Origin: DASVWZ01 sp963708575 | GTDB taxonomy: Bacteria; Acidobacteriota; Terriglobia; Terriglobales; Acidobacteriaceae | DNA length: 64,000 nucleotides | Reading direction: 5' to 3' | Assembly: GCA_963708575.1 (NCBI GenBank) | Contig: CAVPTB010000007.1 | Span: 2,480,001 to 2,544,000, forward strand | Shown: positions 53,931 through 62,227 of the stretch, in pieces | Layout of the letters: each line of letters opens with the position of its first letter | Numbering within the stretch: position 1 is the first letter of the stretch | Program-made: the position numbers and the translations under genes | Notes under the pieces: generated by a model | Told to the model about the DNA's origin: nothing | The model's input: the letters and a program-made list of their open reading frames with translations, nothing else | Database searches by the model: none

Positions 53931-53994
53931 TCGCGCTAATTTATGACTAACTAGCGATGAGGCTAAGGAGAACCAAGCTGCTTGTCTCTCTCCG

Positions 53995-55110
53995 CTACAC
54001 AGTCAATGCTTCAAGCGCGGTGCGATCTCGAATGACCAAGGTCGAGCCTTCGAGGCGAATGAAGTCGCGTTTCTTAAGATCGCCCAAAAGCCGGGTCACT
54101 GTTTCTCGAGAAGCACCGATCATCTGAGCCATCTCTTCGTGAGTCAGGCTCGAAGGAATGCGGACCTCGGGACCGTCCAGGCTCTTTTCCAGCTTGCTGG
54201 TCCAAGAAAGCAACAATCGGGCCAGCTTGACCGAGGATGAAGGAGCCAAAACCAGATCATGAATGTCACGGTAAGCGTCCTGAAATTCGCGACTCAAGGT
54301 AAGGCAAGCGCGCATACTGAATTCGGTGTTTGTTTCCATGGCTGAGACCAACGCTTCTCGCGCCAGAAAATTGACGTGGCAAGGTCCGGAGGTTTCTGCC
54401 GTCAGGGCATGATTCTGTCCAGTGACGGCGGCGCTGAGTCCGAGGACTTCTCCTGCTGTAGCAATCCTGATAATAAAGATCTTGCCTTCACGCGATGTCG
54501 TAAATAATTTGACTTGCCCGGAACAGAGCACGAAAGCTCCGCGAGCCGACTGGCCTTCCGCAAATAGCACGGCGTCCGAGGGATAAGTGCTGGGGTGACG
54601 AGTCGCTTCGAGGATCCTCAATCCTTCTTGCGACATTCCGCAAAACCAGTGGTCCTTGCGCGATCTGCAATCCCGACAGTATTCCGCGACTTCGCTGCGA
54701 TCCCGCGATCTGGTTGCTCGCACTCTTGCATTCTCCCTTCCCGCCTGGCAAGTGATTTTGGCAGGACGTCCAATACGCCGTATAGCCGCGACGGGCAGAC
54801 GGATATGCTCGGTCTTTGCCAGCAATTCAGCGGCGATCGTTCGGATCCCTGGATCTTCGCTCCGCAAGGCGCGGACTAATCCCCAACCGGAAGATGTATC
54901 TCGCTCCCCCAGCCAGCGTTCGCTAAGCTGATACAAGGATGCGGGTGCTGTATTCAAAGAGGTGAGACGTGGTTTTCCCGAGACGGGGATTGGGGAGTAT
55001 GCGAGGCTTCCCCGCGGTAAAGGTTGTTGAAGACTCTTCCCTCCGTTGGTCGTGATGCCACTTGCTATACCGCGACTCTCAACGGTTCGTTCATACGGTC
55101 CGTTAAGCAT
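53995..55110 (-). CDS. Crp/Fnr-family regulator with N-terminal HEAT-like extension
   Basis: The C-terminal ~240 residues are a Crp/Fnr regulator: Cys cluster CRDCRSRKDHWFC, cyclic-nucleotide-type beta-roll (FAEGQSARGAFVLCSGQVKL), and helix-turn-helix LTHEEMAQMIGASRETVTRL. An internal GTG at 54723 with AAGGGAGA upstream would give a standard 242-residue form. The frame remains open to the ATG at 55110 (GAAGG 6 bases upstream) and includes a HEAT-like stretch, GLVRALRSEDPGIRTIAAEL. Either a fusion or two starts are possible. The cysteines could hold an iron-sulfur cluster (inference). Confidence 0.8.
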   Translation of the reverse strand: MLNGPYERTVESRGIASGITTNGGKSLQQPLPRGSLAYSPIPVSGKPRLTSLNTAPASLYQLSERWLGERDTSSGWGLVRALRSEDPGIRTIAAELLAKTEHIRLPVAAIRRIGRPAKITCQAGRENARVRATRSRDRSEVAEYCRDCRSRKDHWFCGMSQEGLRILEATRHPSTYPSDAVLFAEGQSARGAFVLCSGQVKLFTTSREGKIFIIRIATAGEVLGLSAAVTGQNHALTAETSGPCHVNFLAREALVSAMETNTEFSMRACLTLSREFQDAYRDIHDLVLAPSSSVKLARLLLSWTSKLEKSLDGPEVRIPSSLTHEEMAQMIGASRETVTRLLGDLKKRDFIRLEGSTLVIRDRTALEALTV

Positions 55111-55344
55111 GTAGACCTTCTAGAATGAATCCGATCAACTAGCCTCTCAGCGAGAAACTTTCTTCAGCTCTTGCAACCAATATTTGGGGGAAGGCTGCGG
55201 GATCACGTTTGCAGTTGGATGGCCAACGCTGAAGCGGATGAGCCGAGGATCGCGAGATTGAAGAGACGAGGTTTATTGCGGAAATCGAACTTCCTGGACA
55301 GACTCTAGGGGACGAACGGTCGGCATGGTGCCGAATTCACGTCA

Positions 55345-57483
55345 TTAACTCTCATAGTCGGATCGACTAATACCCATGCGCTGCATCTTGGATTGCAACG
55401 TTGTACGTTTCATCCCAAGTTTGGCGGCAGCCCCATGCGCACCAGCAATGACGCCACCAGTCTCGCGCAGAATGCGTAGGATGTGGTCGCGTTCGACTCC
55501 GAACAGAGTGGAAGCGTGTTCCTCAGCTGTGGCCCCAATCGACAACTCTGCCAATGGTGCATTTAGGGCGGCACCGTCGGTCAGAATCACCGATCGTTCG
55601 AGGAAATTTTCCAATTCTCTTACGTTGCCGGGCCAGTGCCAACGGACCAGTACATTCATGGTTTCTGAGGGGATGGTGTCTATCTGCTTGTTGGCTCGCC
55701 GGGCAAACTTCTGAACGAAGTAACGGACCAGCAACGGAATGTCGACGGTCCGCTCCCGCAAGGGGGGCAGGCGAACGGGAAAAACGTGGAGACGGTAATA
55801 GAGGTCGCTGCGAAACTCCCGTTCCGCCACGCTCTTGCCCAAATCGCGATTAGTTGCGGCCACGATGCGCACATTAACCCGTATTGTCCGATTCCCTCCC
55901 AGGCGTTCGAACTCCTGGTCTTGGAGCACTCGCAACAATTTGGGTTGAGACTCGAGTGGAATCTCTCCGACTTCGTCGAGAAACAGTGTTCCCTTGTGAG
56001 CAAGTTCCAGGCGACCCACCTTTTGACTCACGGCGCCGGTGAAGGCACCCTTTTCGTGTCCAAAGAGCTCGCTTTCAAACAGGCCGGTTGGAATGGCGGC
56101 GCAGTTCAATTTAATGAAGGGCTCATCCCGGCGTGCACTCATGCGATGTATGGCGCGAGCGATCAACTCTTTTCCGGTACCGGTCTCTCCTAGAATCAGT
56201 ACCGTCGCATCGCTGGGAGCTACGGTCTGCACGTGGCTCAGGGTGCGCCGGAGACTAGGGCTATCGCCCACGATCTCCTCAAAGTTGACCGTGGAGGCGA
56301 TCTCTTCTTCCCTGCAGATTTTTTCGGCCTTCAGTCTTTGAGTAAGGTCTTCGACTTCCTTGTGTGCCGATGCACTGTCAAGGGTGAGCGCAATCTGGGC
56401 TGCGACATGCGCCAGGAAACTCTCATCCTGCGGAACAAAGGCCCGTTCACTTAGGCTTCCTAAAGTCAGGGTACCCAGCATCCCTTTGCGGCCGATCAGA
56501 GGCATGACACAAAGCGATTGAATCCCTTTCTCACGCATCTGCTCGAGAAAAGCAGAGTTGCCGTGCGCCATTTCCTTCGCGGCAAAGTGTTTGATTTTTC
56601 CGTGCAGGAATGTCTGCCGAAGAGCGAAATCAGAAGTCGGGAACGTCTCGCCCGTTTCAGATTTTTGTGACGCTTTTGAGTGAAGAGGACGCGCCGTTAG
56701 CTGGCGCGACTGCTCGTCATAGATCGCCAAACTGGCGAAATCCTGCTTCACAACCTCTTGCACGAATTCCGCAATGCAGGGGAACAAGTCAGCCACTTGC
56801 GCGTTGGAGAGCAGATTCTTGCTCACTTCCAACGAGGCATCTATGCGGGCTCTCTCTTCCTGAAACGCCGCATGAACCATTGCATTCTGAACCGCCAGCG
56901 CGACCAACTTGGCCACTCGAGTCAGAAATATCTGCTCCTCCTTTTCGAAGGAACGTTGTCGCGAAGTTCCAAAACCCAATGCACCAATACGTCTTTCCGC
57001 GGTGGTTAGGGGAACCACGCAATAGGAGACGACTCCCTTCTTGCGGAGAATTTGCGTGGCTTCGGGGAAACGCTCATCGTAGGAGATATGGGGAATGTGA
57101 ATGGGCTGTTGGGTGGCCCACACCACCCGGGATGGCGTGTCGGCTCCGGCCAGCTCCGAAATCTCCTGGAGCAGTGCACAATCCTGGCAAATATGAATAC
57201 GGATGTCGTTGCTTGGGGGATCGCACAAAGAAAAAACCAGGAAATCGAAGCCGAGAACTTGCTTTACGCGTTCGGCCAAGGCGGGCAACAATTGCTCCAA
57301 ACGATGACGGCCGACAAGCAGATCGGCAAGGTGCGAGAGCATTTCGTAGCGAAGAAGATCTTCGCGCTGTGTACTGGGACGGTCGTTCATTCGTGCATCC
57401 CTGAGAGCGTCCGCAGCTTGGCTGACTATCTCGTCAGGGAAGCTTTCGTTACGCCAATTTGCTCGAGTCAATAACCACGTCAA
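55345..57483 (-). CDS. Sigma-54-dependent activator with two GAF domains
   Basis: Up to 712 residues; an internal ATG at 57390 (MNDRPSTQREDLL) is a good alternative start. There are two GAF sensor domains (about 60-200 and 225-380), an AAA+ domain with Walker A GETGTGKELIARAI, the sigma-54 contact loop GAFTGA, Walker B GTLFLDEVGEIPLE and KVNVRIVAATNRDL-type sensor (VNVRIVAATNRDL here). A Fis-type HTH closes it (HGAAAKLGMKRTTLQSKMQR). FhlA-like architecture; ligand unknown. Confidence 0.93.
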   Translation of the reverse strand: MTWLLTRANWRNESFPDEIVSQAADALRDARMNDRPSTQREDLLRYEMLSHLADLLVGRHRLEQLLPALAERVKQVLGFDFLVFSLCDPPSNDIRIHICQDCALLQEISELAGADTPSRVVWATQQPIHIPHISYDERFPEATQILRKKGVVSYCVVPLTTAERRIGALGFGTSRQRSFEKEEQIFLTRVAKLVALAVQNAMVHAAFQEERARIDASLEVSKNLLSNAQVADLFPCIAEFVQEVVKQDFASLAIYDEQSRQLTARPLHSKASQKSETGETFPTSDFALRQTFLHGKIKHFAAKEMAHGNSAFLEQMREKGIQSLCVMPLIGRKGMLGTLTLGSLSERAFVPQDESFLAHVAAQIALTLDSASAHKEVEDLTQRLKAEKICREEEIASTVNFEEIVGDSPSLRRTLSHVQTVAPSDATVLILGETGTGKELIARAIHRMSARRDEPFIKLNCAAIPTGLFESELFGHEKGAFTGAVSQKVGRLELAHKGTLFLDEVGEIPLESQPKLLRVLQDQEFERLGGNRTIRVNVRIVAATNRDLGKSVAEREFRSDLYYRLHVFPVRLPPLRERTVDIPLLVRYFVQKFARRANKQIDTIPSETMNVLVRWHWPGNVRELENFLERSVILTDGAALNAPLAELSIGATAEEHASTLFGVERDHILRILRETGGVIAGAHGAAAKLGMKRTTLQSKMQRMGISRSDYES

Positions 57484-57951
57484 TTCTTCCTAGCAAAATC
57501 ACTGCACTCGACTTTCCTGAGGATTTTGAAAGGAACAGCCTGCGTGTCCCGAAAGATCACGCCCTTGCCTCAAAATGTCCAGTAGCCCTAGGGTTCGAAA
57601 CCGGCCTTACAAACTGCTGCTGTCGCCCGTCGCGTCAAGCCGATCAATAAAGGGGAAGGTACTGTCCCGGCTTCGACAAAATGCATTTGCCGGAGCCTGG
57701 AGCGCGAACCAGGCAGCTCCTGCGGGAATCAGCGCTGCCGTTAATCAATGGCGTTACAGGCTCGCATCATAACCGCATTTACTTATATTGCAACGGCAAT
57801 TTTTGAGATTCCGCGATTTGAAACAACACCTTACGGTTTCTTTTTGGGAACCGTACCCAACTGAAGTGGTCAGACCAAGTTACTGTCTGTAAAACAGACA
57901 CTTGGTTGCGTTTGGGACGAACACTGACTGGCCGCCGCGTATAATTTTTTG
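57484..57951. other. Intergenic region with an inverted-repeat structure
   Basis: About 470 bp without a convincing gene; short frames here lack ribosome sites and family features. At 57875-57905 a nested inverted repeat is seen: CCAAGT ... TGTCTGT-aaa-ACAGACA ... CTTGG. TATAAT follows at 57940-57945. Confidence 0.5.
57875..57905. promoter_or_regulatory. Nested inverted repeat, candidate operator
   Basis: Arms TGTCTGT (57884-57890) and ACAGACA (57894-57900) flanked by CCAAGT and ACTTGG, 35 bases before a TATAAT box. It may be an operator for the gene at 57952 or an RNA hairpin. Confidence 0.4.
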
Positions 57952-58194
57952 GTGGCCCGAGGATGGGAAAGCAAATCCGTTGAGGATCAGCAGGCCGAAA
58001 GAGCGTCGAGTACGGTATCGAACAAACCGCGGCTGACTCCGCAACAGCAAGAGCAACAGCGGAAGAAACAAGGCTTGCTACTGTCTCGCCAAAGAATTCT
58101 CCAACAACTCAACGCCGCCACCAACGACCGACATCGCGTCATGCTGCAAGCCGCCTTGGACGAACTCGAGGATCAAATCTCCCACTTGGGCTAG
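57952..58194 (+). CDS. Small charged helical protein, unknown function
   Basis: An 80-residue protein from GTG 57952. It opens MARGWESKSVEDQQAERASS (with GTG read as Met), followed by a Gln/Lys-rich helix (RLTPQQQEQQRKKQGLLLSR) and QQLNAATNDRHRVMLQAALDELE. The opening motif resembles a small conserved acidobacterial protein family I recall, with no assigned role. TATAAT (57940-57945) lies 6 bases before the GTG with no Shine-Dalgarno, suggesting a leaderless mRNA. Confidence 0.7.
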   Translation: MARGWESKSVEDQQAERASSTVSNKPRLTPQQQEQQRKKQGLLLSRQRILQQLNAATNDRHRVMLQAALDELEDQISHLG

Positions 58195-58229
58195 TACGCT
58201 TGGGCTGTCGAGCGTTATTCCCCTTAACG

Positions 58230-58235
58230 TATAAT
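58230..58235 (+). promoter_or_regulatory. -10 box just upstream of purS
   Basis: Perfect TATAAT ending 10 bases before the purS ATG; transcription would begin about 4 bases before the start codon. No -35 match and no Shine-Dalgarno are seen. Confidence 0.45.
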
Positions 58236-58245
58236 TAGGTCATCC

Positions 58246-58491
58246 ATGAAAGCCTATGTCTATGTTTCGCTCAAGAAGAGCGTTCTGGACCCCCAGGGTA
58301 AGACCATCCAGGGCGCACTGAAGAAAATGGGATACAAAGGCCTCGGAGATGTGAGGCAGGGCAAGTATTTCGAGCTGACTTTGGATGGCGAGCTGAGCCG
58401 CAGCGAGGCGGAAGCCGAAGTGGGCCGGATGGCCCGCGAAGTGCTTACTAATCCTGTAATAGAGGAATTCCGCTATTCACTCGAGGATTAA
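58246..58491 (+). CDS. purS: Phosphoribosylformylglycinamidine synthase subunit PurS
   Basis: An 81-residue protein: MKAYVYVSLKKSVLDPQGKT, QGALKKMGYKGLGDVRQGKY and NPVIEEFRYSLED are the full-length PurS pattern. PurS bridges PurL and PurQ and helps ammonia transfer in step 4 of purine synthesis. Here neither purQ nor purL is next to it; it precedes glmS, another glutamine-dependent enzyme, by 56 bp. Confidence 0.92.
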   Translation: MKAYVYVSLKKSVLDPQGKTIQGALKKMGYKGLGDVRQGKYFELTLDGELSRSEAEAEVGRMAREVLTNPVIEEFRYSLED

Positions 58492-58547
58492 CCGTTTTGG
58501 CAAGACTTCCGTCGAGTCCTCCTCGCCCGAAGCTCAGGAGCTAACAC

Positions 58548-60422
<1,875 letters not shown>

Positions 60423-60432
60423 AGATTTTCCT

Positions 60433-60461
60433 GTAGAGGCGTAGCTAAGCTACGTCTCTAC
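60433..60461. repeat. GTAGAGNCGTAGCT palindrome downstream of glmS
   Basis: Arms GTAGAGGCGTAGCT and AGCTACGTCTCTAC with a single mismatch, 11 bases after the glmS stop. Same family as 40425-40451. It could protect or terminate the glmS mRNA, though no T-run follows. Confidence 0.75.
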
Positions 60462-60546
60462 GGGTTCCCGCCCCCAGATCCTCCCTTCAGAGAGTCCCCT
60501 CCGACCGCCCGCGTCCGCACGGACGTTTCTATCATCTATATAGGGA

Positions 60547-61269
60547 ATGGCGCCCTTTCAAACATATTCAGCGCGGCTGGTTCGGACCACGCCGCTGACC
60601 GATCTGACCAAACATCTCGAATTCGAGATGCAGAACATCGCTCGCCTTGGTTTCGTGGCTGGGCAGTGGCTATCGGTGAAGCACAACATTCCTGATGGTG
60701 AAGAGATCACCCGGGCATACTCGATTGCTTCTGCGCCATCGGAAAACGGGCACTTTGCTTTCTGCCTGAACCGGGTGCAGGACGGGTATATGTCGAATTA
60801 CATCTGCGATATGAAAGAAGGCGACGAACTTCGCGTCCAGGGACCGTTTGGGAGCTTCATCCTGCGTCCGCCGATGAGGGATACGATTTTCATCGCGACG
60901 GGGACCGGCATCGCGCCGTTCCGTTCCATGTTGCATTGGTTGCTGGCTGACGAAGAACGCCACCAAAACAAGACGCTGACGCTGCTCTTTGGGAACCGCA
61001 CCGAAGGGGACATCTATTATCACGACGAATTTCTGGAGTTGGCAAAGCGGCACCCGAACTTTCAGTACCTGCCGACGCTTAGTCGCTGCAGCGAGTCATG
61101 GCAGGGTTTGCGTGGCTATGTTCAGCACCATCTTCCCGAGCTTGTTGGGGACAGGAAGGATATGCATGCCTACATCTGTGGCTTGGCCAAGATGGTGAAG
61201 GCGAATCGCGACCTGCTGCATAACCTGGGATGGGACCGGAAGACGGTGTTGTATGAGCGGTACGACTGA
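60547..61269 (+). CDS. FAD/NAD(P)-binding ferredoxin reductase-like protein
   Basis: A 240-residue flavin reductase of the ferredoxin-NADP+ reductase superfamily. The FAD motif is RAYSIASAP (RxYS) and the phosphate loop GDELRVQGPFGSFIL. The NAD(P) region has IATGTGIAPFRSMLHWLL and LFGNRTEGDIYYHDEF, ending with the HAYICGLAKMVKANRDLL block. It would pass electrons between NAD(P)H and an unknown carrier. It stands alone. Confidence 0.9.
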   Translation: MAPFQTYSARLVRTTPLTDLTKHLEFEMQNIARLGFVAGQWLSVKHNIPDGEEITRAYSIASAPSENGHFAFCLNRVQDGYMSNYICDMKEGDELRVQGPFGSFILRPPMRDTIFIATGTGIAPFRSMLHWLLADEERHQNKTLTLLFGNRTEGDIYYHDEFLELAKRHPNFQYLPTLSRCSESWQGLRGYVQHHLPELVGDRKDMHAYICGLAKMVKANRDLLHNLGWDRKTVLYERYD

Positions 61270-61354
61270 TTTTCCGGGTCGCCAAAGGAAAGCCCTTCGG
61301 TAAAGTCCGCGGAAGAACTGAGCACTTAGCGAGAGCTTCCCTGGCGGCGTCGGG

Positions 61355-61747
61355 TCAAAACACTTCGATTTTTGCCGCATGACCTGACGCTGACGCGAGT
61401 CGGCCATCACGGGTAAGCAAAGGCGCTCCGAGTTTCTCGGCGAGTGCCAGGTAGGCGGCGTCGTAGGCAGACAGATTGTGACGGAGTTGCCAGATTCGCG
61501 GCAGTAGCAGGTTGTGGGGATACCGGGTAATCCGAAGATCCAGTAAATCCTCTATCGCTTCATCGGCGCGTCGCGCTGGCACCGCGTTTTCCCGTACCAA
61601 GCGCCGCAGTACCTGGCCAATCTCAACATCCAAAAGATGTGGGGCATGGAGGGATTCGCGGGCTGAGTAGATCCGTTGCTCGATGCGCTGACCCGCGGAA
61701 GTCTGGAGAAGCCAATCGATGGCCGCGGATGCGTCTAGAACGATCAC
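61355..61747 (-). CDS. PIN-domain toxin (VapC/FitB-type)
   Basis: A 130-residue PIN-domain ribonuclease. The acidic residues expected for Mg2+ binding are seen: MIVLDASAAIDWLL (D5), LLDVEIGQVLRRL (E), LSAYDAAYLALAEKLG (D) and LLTRDGRLA (D). Such toxins cleave tRNA or rRNA when not neutralised. It overlaps the upstream antitoxin gene by 4 bp. Confidence 0.92.
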   Translation of the reverse strand: MIVLDASAAIDWLLQTSAGQRIEQRIYSARESLHAPHLLDVEIGQVLRRLVRENAVPARRADEAIEDLLDLRITRYPHNLLLPRIWQLRHNLSAYDAAYLALAEKLGAPLLTRDGRLASASGHAAKIEVF

Positions 61748-61974
61748 CGTGCTTCACGCTCTTCTCGGACCATGCGGGCGGTCTCGATAGGCTCTGAAAC
61801 GGGTTCGCGTTTATGAAGCCGCTCCCGCAGTTCGGCCAATGTCGGCCGTTCGGCGATCTCTTTGATTTCAGCGAGCAGGTAGTCAGACAAAGACATCCCG
61901 GCCAGGGCGGCACGAGACTTCAGCGTGCGATGAAGAGCGTCGGGAACGTGGCGGAGCTGGATCATCTTTGACAT
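61744..61974 (-). CDS. FitA/VapB-type antitoxin
   Basis: About 76 residues from ATG 61974 (or 61965); the longer frame to 62112 is unlikely. The N-terminal ribbon-helix-helix is IQLRHVPDALHRTLKSRAAL followed by GMSLSDYLLAEIKEIAE. The C-terminal part (PIETARMVREEREAR) would bind the toxin. It is expected to repress its own promoter together with the toxin at the inverted repeat over its start codon. Confidence 0.9.
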   Translation of the reverse strand: MSKMIQLRHVPDALHRTLKSRAALAGMSLSDYLLAEIKEIAERPTLAELRERLHKREPVSEPIETARMVREEREAR

Positions 61975-62010
61975 GTGATAAACATACTTGCATGTGTATA
62001 ACATGTCAAA
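61967..62010. promoter_or_regulatory. Operator of the toxin-antitoxin pair
   Basis: Perfect 10-bp arms TTTGACATGT (61967-61976) and ACATGTCAAA (62001-62010), start points 34 bp apart, about three helical turns. The left arm covers the antitoxin start codon. FitAB and VapBC complexes bind such paired repeats to autoregulate. Confidence 0.75.
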
Positions 62011-62133
62011 CGGGAATGCCTGATTGACGGCAACTTCGCTCAAAGATGACGGGTTTGCTAGAGGGGTCGTTGTGAACGTCTGGACAGGGGGGAATTCGGC
62101 GAATCTACGCACGCTTCTTCTGCATCTAAAAAC

Positions 62134-62162
62134 TTGACAATGATTCGCTCAACTCTCATAAT
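62134..62162 (+). promoter_or_regulatory. Sigma-70 promoter of dnaK
   Basis: Consensus TTGACA (62134-62139), 17-bp spacer, CATAAT (62157-62162). It precedes a ~58-base leader. No CIRCE or sigma-32 element is seen. Confidence 0.75.
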
Positions 62163-62184
62163 ACTGCGGAGCGCAATCATTTAT

Positions 62185-62202
62185 GTGCTGATAAATAAGC
62201 AC
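62185..62202 (+). promoter_or_regulatory. Inverted repeat in the dnaK leader
   Basis: GTGCT-GATAAATA-AGCAC, between the promoter and the GGAGG ribosome site. It has the CIRCE-like words in swapped order, so it is not CIRCE; it may be an RNA hairpin or another operator. Confidence 0.4.
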
Positions 62203-62227
62203 TTACAGCGTTTCGGAGGATTAGTTT

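Noticed and set aside
58492..58547. glmS ribozyme
   Set aside because: The spacer upstream of glmS is only ~55 bp and shows no ribozyme core.
62185..62202. CIRCE element before dnaK
   Set aside because: The half-site order is reversed and the spacing is 8, not TTAGCACTC-N9-GAGTGCTAA.
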